A stretch of DNA of 16,717 bases. Source: JABFXX01 sp964419605. GTDB lineage: Bacteria; Myxococcota_A; Polyangia; Haliangiales; Haliangiaceae. The translations under genes and the position numbers were made by a program. The notes beneath the pieces were generated by a model. That model was not told the DNA's origin, made no database searches, and saw nothing but the letters and a program-made list of their open reading frames with translations. Shown piece by piece: positions 1 through 6,331 of this stretch; position 1 is the first letter of the stretch, and every line of letters starts with the position of its first letter. Where the stretch lies: positions 1 through 16,717 of the forward strand of contig CAYQQM010000097.1 of NCBI GenBank assembly GCA_964419605.1, read 5' to 3'.

Positions 1-256
1 CCGGTTCCGGTTTCGGACTCTAACTCATTGATTCAATTCGTCGCGATCACACCCGTACCTTGGACCTCCTTGCTCGAGTGATTGTGACCTGGTCGCGGAC
101 GGAGCGGTTCCACTTCGGATTGCGGGTCGTTACCCACCGTTTACGCGAGCTGTTCGAAATGCTGATCTACGTGGCTGGTACGTCCTGCCTAATTTTTTTT
201 CTTTTTTTTTGACTCGCGGTGCAACGCGGAGAGCTGATGCCACTCCACCCAGGCAA
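1..256. other. Upstream region without an assigned gene
   Basis: I see no recognisable gene before the protease. A plus-strand frame is open from about 24 to a TGA at 210-212 and would encode at most about 60 residues, but it resembles no family I know and ends inside a T tract. The most striking feature is that tract at 193-210 (eight T, one C, nine T), which is described separately. No convincing sigma-70 promoter pair was identified for the downstream protease. Confidence 0.5.
193..210 (+). promoter_or_regulatory. Near-homopolymeric T tract (T8-C-T9) upstream of the protease
   Basis: Eight T, one C and nine T run consecutively, about 60 bases before the protease start, in otherwise GC-rich DNA. 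It could be the U tract of a terminator from an upstream unit, a bent-DNA or UP-like element, or a slippage-prone tract. I found no strong GC hairpin directly before it, only a 3-bp GGC/GCC pairing, so a classic intrinsic terminator is not well supported. Confidence 0.4.
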
Positions 257-262
257 AAGGAG
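257..262 (+). promoter_or_regulatory. Ribosome binding site that sets the protease start
   Basis: AAGGAG lies nine bases before the ATG at 272. The longer in-frame TTG start at 209 sits inside the T tract and would put a charged 21-residue extension before the signal peptide, so the ATG at 272 is preferred. Confidence 0.75.
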
Positions 263-271
263 TGCAACGCT

Positions 272-2131
272 ATGGGTGGAACAAATCGGTGGCATCATCA
301 CAAACGCTATTCCAAATGGATCGCAGCTGGCTTCGGTCTCGTCGTTGCAACCGGAAGTCTGCCGGCCTGCGTTGGATCGGAGGAATTCGACCGTGACGTC
401 GAATCGAGCGAGCAAGAAATCGTCGGAGGCACAACGGCGCCGCGAAACCAGTGGTCGTCTGTCGTTGCCATTGATCGTACCGATGTTCCTGGCAACGTGT
501 ACTGCGGCGGGACGCTCATTGCCCCGGGGTGGGTACTGACGGCTGCGCACTGCGCGGATGGACCTGTGGCGTCGTACCAAGTGATTGCGGACCGGCACGA
601 TCTGCGAACGACCGCTGGACGAATTTCGACTGTAAGGCGGATGATCAGGCACCCAAACTTCAACGCAAACACTCTCGACAACGACATTGCATTGTTTGAG
701 CTAACCAACGCGTTTCCCCTTCCATCAGTGGACGTTGCCGGGCGCTATGAGATGAACGGTGTCGTTCGAGGTGAAAATACGACGATCGTCGGTTGGGGGA
801 GTATGGCCGAGGGTGGGCTGACGTCGCCGACGCTGCAACAGGGGCAAGTGCCGTTCGTCGCGGCGGGCGCCGCGTGCAATTCGCCGACGACGGACTATAC
901 CGGCATTACCGCAAACCAAATGTGCGTCGGACCCCTCGCCGGGGGACGCGATACCTGCCAGGGAGACAGCGGCGGGCCGGTGTTCGTTCAACGCGATGGG
1001 CAGTGGATCCAGGTGGGAATCACGTCGTGGGGCATCGGCTGCGCCCGTGCGCGTCTACCTGGAATCTACACGGTAGTTGCCAACTACGCAGATTGGATCC
1101 GAGCACAGACGACGCGAAATCGCGTCGAATACACCAGGGGTGACTTCGACGGCGACCTCCGATCGGACCTGATCATTACCACTTCCGCTGGATCATTCTG
1201 GTACTTCTCGAATGGTAACGGAACGTGGCGAACGCCGTATTCCCGCGCTGACTTGCCGGTGGGCGAAGTGAAGTACACGCCCGGGGACTACAACGGCGAC
1301 GGAAAAACCGACCTTGTCATTACGACTCGTTCAGGCTCGTATTGGTACTTTTCCAATGGCAATGGCACGTGGACTGTGCCGTACACGCGAACAGACCTGC
1401 CATTGGGGTCCGTCAATTACGTAGCGGGAACGTTCAATGGCGATGCGCGCACCGACCTTGTGATCACGACCACCGGCGGTTCGTATTGGTATATGTCAAA
1501 CGGCAATGGCACCTGGGCGGTTCCCTACTCTCGAGGTGACTTGCCGCTCGGTACCGTGAGTTATGCGCCAGGCGATTTCAATGCAGATGGCCGAACCGAC
1601 CTGGTGATTAGCACCGCGAGCGGATCACATTGGTATTTCAACAACGGCAATGCCTCGGGGTGGACCGTTCCCTACACGCGCAGTGACTTGCCCATCGGCA
1701 GCGTCGCCTATAGCCCGGTCGATTTTAGCGGCGATGGACGAACTGATTTGGTGATTAGCACTCCCAGCGGTTCGTATTGGTATCAGTCCGTCGGCAACGG
1801 GACGTGGAACGTTCCGTACTCCCGCGCGGATCTGCCGCTGGGTAAAGCAAAATACACCGCTGGCAATTTCGATGCAGACGCAGACGGCGACCTTGTGATC
1901 ACCACCGAAAGCGGCTCGTATTGGTACTTCTCGGCCGGAAATGGCATCTTTACCACTCCGTATAGTCGAAGCGATTTGCCACTCGGTCACGTAAAATACA
2001 CCGGCGGTGATTTCGACGCCGATGCGCGGTCCGATTTGGTGATTTCCACTCTGAGCGGGTCGTTCTGGTACTTCTCGAATGGAAACGGCACCTGGCGCCA
2101 ACTCTATTCTCGCGGTGACCTTCCACTATAG
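272..2131 (+). CDS. Trypsin-like serine protease lipoprotein with seven FG-GAP-like C-terminal repeats
   Basis: Predicted secreted S1-family (chymotrypsin fold) endopeptidase of 619 residues. Seen in the sequence: a lipoprotein signal peptide with lipobox LPAC (Cys33); a short propeptide; the new N-terminus IVGG at residue 50; the triad His93 (TAAHC), Asp138 (DNDIAL) and Ser233 (GDSGGP); and Asp227 six residues before the serine, which in this family gives trypsin-like Arg/Lys specificity. Cys78-94, 202-218 and 229-257 match the usual three disulfides. From residue 285 there are seven repeats of about 48 residues, each with a D-x-D/N-x-D-x-x-x-D-type loop and a WYxSNGNGTW-like motif, resembling FG-GAP/VCBS calcium-binding repeats. 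Myxobacteria commonly secrete such proteases; a role in predation or polymer degradation is inference. Oddity: the residue before IVGG is Glu rather than Arg/Lys, so activation would need a Glu-specific or other protease. The ATG at 272 is chosen for its AAGGAG site. The last 6 bases overlap a toxin remnant on the other strand. Confidence 0.93.
   Translation: MGGTNRWHHHKRYSKWIAAGFGLVVATGSLPACVGSEEFDRDVESSEQEIVGGTTAPRNQWSSVVAIDRTDVPGNVYCGGTLIAPGWVLTAAHCADGPVASYQVIADRHDLRTTAGRISTVRRMIRHPNFNANTLDNDIALFELTNAFPLPSVDVAGRYEMNGVVRGENTTIVGWGSMAEGGLTSPTLQQGQVPFVAAGAACNSPTTDYTGITANQMCVGPLAGGRDTCQGDSGGPVFVQRDGQWIQVGITSWGIGCARARLPGIYTVVANYADWIRAQTTRNRVEYTRGDFDGDLRSDLIITTSAGSFWYFSNGNGTWRTPYSRADLPVGEVKYTPGDYNGDGKTDLVITTRSGSYWYFSNGNGTWTVPYTRTDLPLGSVNYVAGTFNGDARTDLVITTTGGSYWYMSNGNGTWAVPYSRGDLPLGTVSYAPGDFNADGRTDLVISTASGSHWYFNNGNASGWTVPYTRSDLPIGSVAYSPVDFSGDGRTDLVISTPSGSYWYQSVGNGTWNVPYSRADLPLGKAKYTAGNFDADADGDLVITTESGSYWYFSAGNGIFTTPYSRSDLPLGHVKYTGGDFDADARSDLVISTLSGSFWYFSNGNGTWRQLYSRGDLPL
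1124..2128 (+). repeat. Seven in-frame tandem repeats of 144 bp (48 residues)
   Basis: Units start at 1124, 1268, 1412, 1556, 1703, 1847 and 1991. All are 144 bp except the fourth (147 bp, one extra codon near NGNASGW) and the last (138 bp, cut by the stop). Each unit runs from a V-x-Y start through a D/N-rich loop, (S/T)DLVI(T/S)T, GSxWYxS, NGNGTW and PYSRxDLPLG. The units differ at many bases, so this is a diverged protein repeat and not a recent DNA duplication. The loop spacing is typical of calcium-binding propeller-like repeats. Confidence 0.92.
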
Positions 2132-2278
2132 TCGTAGTAGAAGCGTCACATGATGACGATTCGTAGAGATTGGGAGTTCGCTGAGACCCGCTTGTTGGGC
2201 CGCCTTGGCGATAGCGCGTGGTTGCACGTTGATCTTACCCTTGTGCCACTTGAGTCCAAGCTCGATGACGTCTGTCAC
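2126..2278 (-). pseudogene. Remnant of a VapC-like PIN-domain toxin
   Basis: Read on the minus strand from a GTG at 2276-2278, this 50-codon frame contains VIELGLKWHKGKINVQPRAI and, further on, AGLSELPIS. This matches the middle of VapC PIN ribonucleases, whose pattern is about W-E-I-x-x-K-x-x-x-G-K-I, an AI/AL helix, then G-x-x-x-LPI-T-x-x-H. Missing are the N-terminal LDTH strand with the first catalytic Asp and everything after the LPI region, including the usual DPFDR segment; the frame stops at a TAG at 2126-2128. It overlaps the stop of the ATPase (2275-2277) and the last bases of the convergent protease. Most likely it is a decayed toxin gene rather than a working protein. No partner antitoxin is visible. 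The family match rests on motif recognition. Confidence 0.6.
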
Positions 2279-3486
2279 GGCAGGTGCATGAGGAATCGAG
2301 CTGCGGGCACCAGGCGTACGTGAGCCCCATTGATCGCGGGCAACTTCGTATCGACGTGTCCGCGTAGACTCACTTGAAACGCAAAGGGAATTTTTACGCG
2401 CTCGAGCAAGTAGCGAAGATTGCCGTCCAGCGGACGGTCGTCGAGCTTCGCCTCAACCGCCAGCCACGGCTTGCCGTTGCGGACTACGATCGCATCAACT
2501 TCATGGCCCACAGTGTTGCGGAAGTAGCGCAGCTCCACGTGTTCCCCGTGGTTGTCCTCGAGAAAGTGCACCAGTTTGAGCAGATGCGAAATCAACAAGT
2601 TCTCAAATCGCGCGGCTTCGTTGTCGATCCGCGCCCAGTCCCACAAGTAGAGCTTTTGCTCCTTCCGCACTGCTTTGATCCGCGGCGCTCCGAACGGGGG
2701 CAGCCGGTAGACAGCAAACAGGCGTTCGAGCACCGAGAGCCACGATCGTGCAGTCTCGAACGCGACCTCGAGATCCTCGCGCAGCGAGTTAATGGACAAC
2801 ACCGAGCCGACAGTCGCCGGCAAGCGCTCGTACAACAGCTCGACTTTGTCGAGATCTCGGATCGATTCTAGATCGCGCACCTCTTCTCGTACTAGCCGCC
2901 TGCCGTAGCCACGTCGCCATCGCGCCGCTCGCCGCTCCGACCCGGAAACCAGCGGTTCTGGAAAGCCGCCGAGGCGAAACAACGCATCTAGCTGTGCGCT
3001 CGCCGCCGAGAACGCCCGGCGATCCAGAGCTTCTACGGCTTGCACAACGTCGTCGGGAGCCAAGGACGGGCCAACCAACTCGCGCAGGGTGAAAGGGTGC
3101 ATCCGGTGCAGCAGATAACGGCCCTGCAGCGATTCTCCACCACGCCCATAAACATCCAGTCGCCCACTGCCGGTGACAAGAATGGCGTGATCATCCCCAT
3201 GGAGGTCGTAGACTCCCTTCAGCCAGCGTCGCCACGTTCGCATCTTATGGAGCTCGTCAAAGACCCATAGCGGTGATTCCGATGGCAGAGCGCTGTTCCG
3301 CAGCGCCCTGCGGTGCGCTTCCACATCGTAGTTCAGGTAGGCACCCCCGTAAGCGTGCTGGATCTGTCGAGCGAGCGTCGTTTTCCCACACTGCCGTGGC
3401 CCGGCAACGAACACCATTTTGGTCGCTAGATCCTGCTCGACAAGAAGCCGCAGATGACGAGCAATCTTGGGCGCCGTATTTTTCAT
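2275..3486 (-). CDS. AAA_14/DUF4143 family ATPase (first copy)
   Basis: A 403-residue cytoplasmic P-loop ATPase of the AAA_14 plus DUF4143 type, a family that is widespread, often horizontally transferred and functionally poorly defined. Seen: Walker A GPRQCGKTT at 29-37, Walker B LWVFDELHK with Asp77-Glu78, a TGSGRLD sensor-like segment near 105-111, and a C-terminal half with EVDAIV (Asp331) followed by AVEAK (Glu345, Lys347). That pair resembles the restriction-endonuclease-like PD-(D/E)xK core common in DUF4143 C-termini. Length is normal for the family. The ATG at 3486 has only a weak upstream site, but an AT-rich promoter-like stretch precedes it. Its stop overlaps the PIN remnant. It differs clearly from the second ATPase, so this is not a recent duplication. 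DNA or nucleotide processing is inference. Confidence 0.88.
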   Translation of the reverse strand: MKNTAPKIARHLRLLVEQDLATKMVFVAGPRQCGKTTLARQIQHAYGGAYLNYDVEAHRRALRNSALPSESPLWVFDELHKMRTWRRWLKGVYDLHGDDHAILVTGSGRLDVYGRGGESLQGRYLLHRMHPFTLRELVGPSLAPDDVVQAVEALDRRAFSAASAQLDALFRLGGFPEPLVSGSERRAARWRRGYGRRLVREEVRDLESIRDLDKVELLYERLPATVGSVLSINSLREDLEVAFETARSWLSVLERLFAVYRLPPFGAPRIKAVRKEQKLYLWDWARIDNEAARFENLLISHLLKLVHFLEDNHGEHVELRYFRNTVGHEVDAIVVRNGKPWLAVEAKLDDRPLDGNLRYLLERVKIPFAFQVSLRGHVDTKLPAINGAHVRLVPAARFLMHLP

Positions 3487-3932
3487 TCAGGTCTAAATTA
3501 CATCGATAACAATTAGAGTCAACTCGAAAAAACTCCTTCCTGTCTGCGCAAGAGCTCGCAGCCCGCAGGAAGTCCGAACGGGTTGAACACGTGATCGGGA
3601 AGGCGGACGCCAGCGGTGCTGATTCGGCGTGCGCCGCGTTGACCTTGATGTTGCCTCGGGCGACGTTGGAACAGAACGAACGGGGGGCTCGTGCGCTTCT
3701 ACCCACGGCCTTAAGGAGCCAGTCGAAGTTGGCACCCGCGACCGAGGGTTCATTCAGTCGGCGATGTGAGCTTCCCAGTTTGGCATCGCGTCAAGGGCAT
3801 CTCGTTCCATCCCGGTGAAGGCAACTCCGCTATCCATGCTGCGCTACGCGATCGCAAGACTCCGTCCCTGCTCGCCACTGCGTAGTCCACCCCGTGAACG
3901 GGTACTTCTATTGTAGGCACCAGTTAGACCAG
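3487..3932. other. 446-bp gap between the two ATPases; no confident gene
   Basis: Several short frames are open here on both strands, but none resembles a family I recognise. A 27-codon minus-strand frame at 3754-3837 (starting MDSGVAFTGMERDALDAM) looks protein-like and could be the end of a lost gene; it has stops on both sides. A CAGTTAGA direct repeat occurs twice near 3921-3938, just beyond the stop of the second ATPase. The stretch may be remains of deleted or repetitive DNA. Confidence 0.35.
3497..3522 (-). promoter_or_regulatory. Possible promoter of the first ATPase
   Basis: On the minus strand TTGACT (plus 3517-3522) is followed by TGTAAT (plus 3497-3502), ten bases before the ATG at 3486. 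Each hexamer matches the sigma-70 consensus at five of six bases, but the spacer is 14 bases, shorter than the usual 16-18. The region is unusually AT-rich for this DNA. Confidence 0.3.
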
Positions 3933-5102
3933 TTAGAAGATTTCACCGCTGTGCAGTGCGGCAACAAAATCTGTTAGTGGAAACACGTCGATGTCGTTAC
4001 GCCGCAATCGATCGGTGCCTAAATAGATTCCAATCTTTCTGCGAATATCGAAGTTGGCATTGGCGGCAGTGGCATGCAGATGACGTTCGAACTCGGCGTT
4101 CCAGCGCCGCGCTGTTTTGACTTCGATCAAGACAACCTCGGCTCGACGCGACAGCGTCTTCTTGCGCGTCTCAACGACAAAATCGACCTCGACATCGGCA
4201 CCAGTCTTGTAATGGAACAGCGAGCGCCTAACGCCGGTGATCTCATTGTAGACCTTGAGCTCATGCAGTACCCATGTCTCGAGCGCGTAACCATGCCCCA
4301 CAGGGTCGATCGGATCGAACAACACTTCAGCAGCGGCGCGCGCAACGCCAACATCAAACCAGTAGAACTTAGGGTGTTGCACTTCACGTATTCGACTTCC
4401 AGGTTGATACGCGGCGAGACGCGAGCCGACTAACGTGTCTTCGAGGATGGAGAAGTAATTGGCGACCGAATTTCTCGGCACCTGCGCATTGGTTGCGATC
4501 GATGACACGTTTAGTAGCTGGCCATTCATCTGCCCAGCAACACGCAGAAATCGCACGAATGGATCGACCTGACGGACGAGTCCCTCTTCTCGGATCTCTT
4601 CCTTTAGATACGTGTGAACGTATGCATGCAAGATATCGTGCGCGTCTTTTGGGTTGGTAACGACCATTGGCAATAACCCGTGCTCGAGCGCGCGGGGAAT
4701 CGACAAATCGGGTACTTCAAACAAGCTAAATGCGGCCATGTGGCGGATGCTGGCGCGACCCGCAAGAAGGTTGGCGCCGCCGTGCTTCAGCTTGCGCGCT
4801 GATGAGCCCGACAAGGCAAAACGCAGCCCCTGCGATTCGATGAGCGCGTGCACCTCGTCGAGAAGCGGCGGAACTTTTTGGACCTCATCGATCACCACCC
4901 ATGCGCCGCGGCGTAGGCCCACCAATCTATCGCGGAGCCGACTCGGATCGGCGCGCAGCTCGAGTTCGACTCGACTGGAAAGCAGATCAAACCAGGTCGC
5001 ATCTGGCAGGCGGTCGCGCAACCAGGTGCTCTTGCCTACGCCACGTGGCCCAAAGACGAAGAATGAACGGTTGGGAAGCTCGAGTAGGCGGTGCATGATC
5101 AT
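3933..5102 (-). CDS. AAA_14/DUF4143 family ATPase (second copy)
   Basis: A cytoplasmic P-loop ATPase of the same broad family as its neighbour but from a different branch. Two close starts are possible: ATG at 5102 (389 residues) or ATG at 5096 (387 residues, beginning MHRLLELP). Neither has a clear Shine-Dalgarno. The frame is open up to 5372, but the upstream part is antisense to a Uma2 remnant and looks non-coding. In the 387-residue numbering: Walker A GPRGVGKST at 16-24, Walker B WVVIDEVQK with Asp70-Glu71, LSGSSARKL sensor-like segment near 94-102, HTYLKEEIREE typical of the family, and a C-terminal nuclease-like core EVDFVV (Asp305) then LIEVKTAR (Glu325, Lys327). Length is normal. Its biochemical job is unknown; context suggests an accessory gene. 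Confidence 0.88.
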   Translation of the reverse strand: MIMHRLLELPNRSFFVFGPRGVGKSTWLRDRLPDATWFDLLSSRVELELRADPSRLRDRLVGLRRGAWVVIDEVQKVPPLLDEVHALIESQGLRFALSGSSARKLKHGGANLLAGRASIRHMAAFSLFEVPDLSIPRALEHGLLPMVVTNPKDAHDILHAYVHTYLKEEIREEGLVRQVDPFVRFLRVAGQMNGQLLNVSSIATNAQVPRNSVANYFSILEDTLVGSRLAAYQPGSRIREVQHPKFYWFDVGVARAAAEVLFDPIDPVGHGYALETWVLHELKVYNEITGVRRSLFHYKTGADVEVDFVVETRKKTLSRRAEVVLIEVKTARRWNAEFERHLHATAANANFDIRRKIGIYLGTDRLRRNDIDVFPLTDFVAALHSGEIF

Positions 5103-5150
5103 TACAATGGCATAATGTCGTGCATTTTGCCAGGAGGATGATTTTGCTTC

Positions 5151-5264
5151 GAAATCCTCGCCGCCGAGCGCACCAGCGAGCGGCGGCACGAATTTATCGA
5201 CGGCGTGATCATCGCAATGGCCGGCGGAACGGATGAGCACAACGCGGCCACCCAGTTCGGGATC
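5151..5264 (+). pseudogene. N-terminal remnant of a Uma2-family nuclease
   Basis: In one plus-strand frame the sequence reads EILAAERTSERRHEFIDG, then AMAGGTDEHNAATQ. This closely parallels the N-terminus of the intact Uma2 gene at 7745-8335 (EYLGWERKQSERHEY, then AMAGGSPRHNALAM). A stop (TGA at 5139-5141) removes the usual first residues, and similarity fades after about 5260, before the catalytic PDVxVV region. A second frame ending at 5434 (NVKLECVGIQAR) vaguely resembles a Uma2 C-terminus, which would mean an internal deletion plus frameshift, but that part is weak. The fragment abuts the start of the second ATPase on the opposite strand. It is almost certainly non-functional. Confidence 0.7.
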
Positions 5265-5587
5265 GAACGACCTGGTCCCGATCCGCGATGCAGGATGCGC
5301 TACCGCGGCGTTGCAACGTCGATCCAGGACGACGACGACGATGGCGCCGATGTAGTTCGGCAGTCGGTTCACCGCGCAACGTCAAACTTGAATGCGTCGG
5401 GATTCAAGCCCGCTGTGAGTTCCACGACCTTTAGTGCACGGAGGATACCGGAACTGCGTTCGGCTCTCGATCGTCCGAGTGAGGTCCGGATTTGTAAGTA
5501 TCTGTACTAATGGAAGTTTTTGGTCAAAACAAATGTGTTGTAGGCCACGAGACTACACGCTACGGTCAAGCGGTTCAGTTTCCATAT
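5265..5587. other. Gap between Uma2 remnant and orphan gene
   Basis: No gene is supported. Apart from a possible decayed Uma2 C-terminus near 5357-5434, I see only short chance frames. The last 80 bases, which are more AT-rich, should hold the promoter of the gene at 5598, but no clear hexamer pair stands out. Confidence 0.4.
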
Positions 5588-5597
5588 AGAGGTCGCC

Positions 5598-6248
5598 ATG
5601 CCACCCGAAGTTCTGCCTGCCCCCGTTGTTGAGCCCCTCGACATGAGCCCCGTTTACGAGCGGGAAGAGAACGAATTTCAAGCTGGGTACGTGTGCGGTG
5701 GCTACCGCGTCGAACAGATTCAGGAACACTTTGTTTCCGGAACCGAGAAGCTATCTCCTGCCCAAGTCAAGGCTGTCGCTGTGGGGCCGGAAGCGCAATG
5801 TGCTGATCTGAAGACCGCGATGGGGCACGTGGAGGGGAGGCAACACTTTGTTCTATCGGCGAATGCAAGGCTGGCGAATCGGGGAATTCAACCCAAGCCT
5901 GAAACGCAGGCGTTCGCGATGTGGAACGAAATGATGGATGTGATGATGTCCACGGTTGGGGCCCGGTTTGATCGCCCTGATTTTAACTTTGAGGAGAGCG
6001 TCTACGCCGCCCAAGATGCTAAGCGCACTCAGCTCCGCGTCGTGGACTTGCTTCGGAAGTACCTGGCGCTGCCCGAAGCTGTGAGACCCAAGGACAAGAT
6101 GGCCGCCCTGGAAGATCGGCTCAATGACTTTGTGAACCATCTCGGCACGCTCGGCGTTGAGCCGAGTCAGGAGCTGGTCGACGCCTCGGGCGACTTCTTT
6201 GGGTTTTCGTTTCGCAGAATGGCGAAGGCTGCAAATCCACTGAACTGA
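5598..6248 (+). CDS. Unrecognised 216-residue soluble protein
   Basis: I do not recognise a family. The ATG at 5598 has AGAGG five bases upstream (5588-5592), and codon use looks genuine. The protein has no signal peptide, lipobox or membrane segment, so it is probably cytoplasmic. The first 25 residues are Pro/Glu-rich and probably flexible. Residues about 25-80 contain GYVCGGYRVEQIQEHF and a region around PAQVKAVAVGP. The middle (about 105-150) is Met-, Phe- and Asp-rich (NEMMDVMMSTVGARFDRPDF), and the C-terminal third is charged and helical (DLLRKYLALP, AALEDRLNDFVNHLG). It stands alone: the preceding DNA is gene remnants and the next gene starts about 80 bases later behind a possible hairpin. 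Confidence 0.75.
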   Translation: MPPEVLPAPVVEPLDMSPVYEREENEFQAGYVCGGYRVEQIQEHFVSGTEKLSPAQVKAVAVGPEAQCADLKTAMGHVEGRQHFVLSANARLANRGIQPKPETQAFAMWNEMMDVMMSTVGARFDRPDFNFEESVYAAQDAKRTQLRVVDLLRKYLALPEAVRPKDKMAALEDRLNDFVNHLGTLGVEPSQELVDASGDFFGFSFRRMAKAANPLN

Positions 6249-6264
6249 TTCTAGGTTATCGGCG

Positions 6265-6293
6265 CCGCCCCGAGGGGTTATGCACTGGGGCGG
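6265..6293 (+). terminator. GC hairpin after the orphan gene
   Basis: CCGCCCC (6265-6271) pairs perfectly with GGGGCGG (6287-6293) around a 15-base loop, 16 bases beyond the stop at 6248. No T run follows, so it is at best a weak or factor-assisted terminator, or a structure in the leader of the next gene. Confidence 0.3.
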
Positions 6294-6331
6294 AGCTGTG
6301 AACTGCAACGGAACCGTGTACCGTGCAGGGC

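Noticed and set aside
24..212. Plus-strand open frame before the protease (TLDLLARVIVTWSRTERF region)
   Set aside because: Short, without a ribosome site or family resemblance, and it ends in the T tract; more likely chance.
209..271. TTG start giving the protease 21 more residues
   Set aside because: It begins inside the T tract, has no ribosome site and would place charged residues before an otherwise normal lipoprotein signal; the ATG at 272 has AAGGAG.
1124..2128. The 144-bp repeats as a CRISPR-like or mobile repeat array
   Set aside because: They are in frame, diverged at the DNA level, conserve protein motifs and have no spacers.
5103..5372. Upstream extension of the second ATPase frame on the minus strand (an extra 90 residues)
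   Set aside because: The extension does not resemble AAA_14 proteins, which start close to the P-loop, and it is antisense to the recognisable Uma2 remnant.
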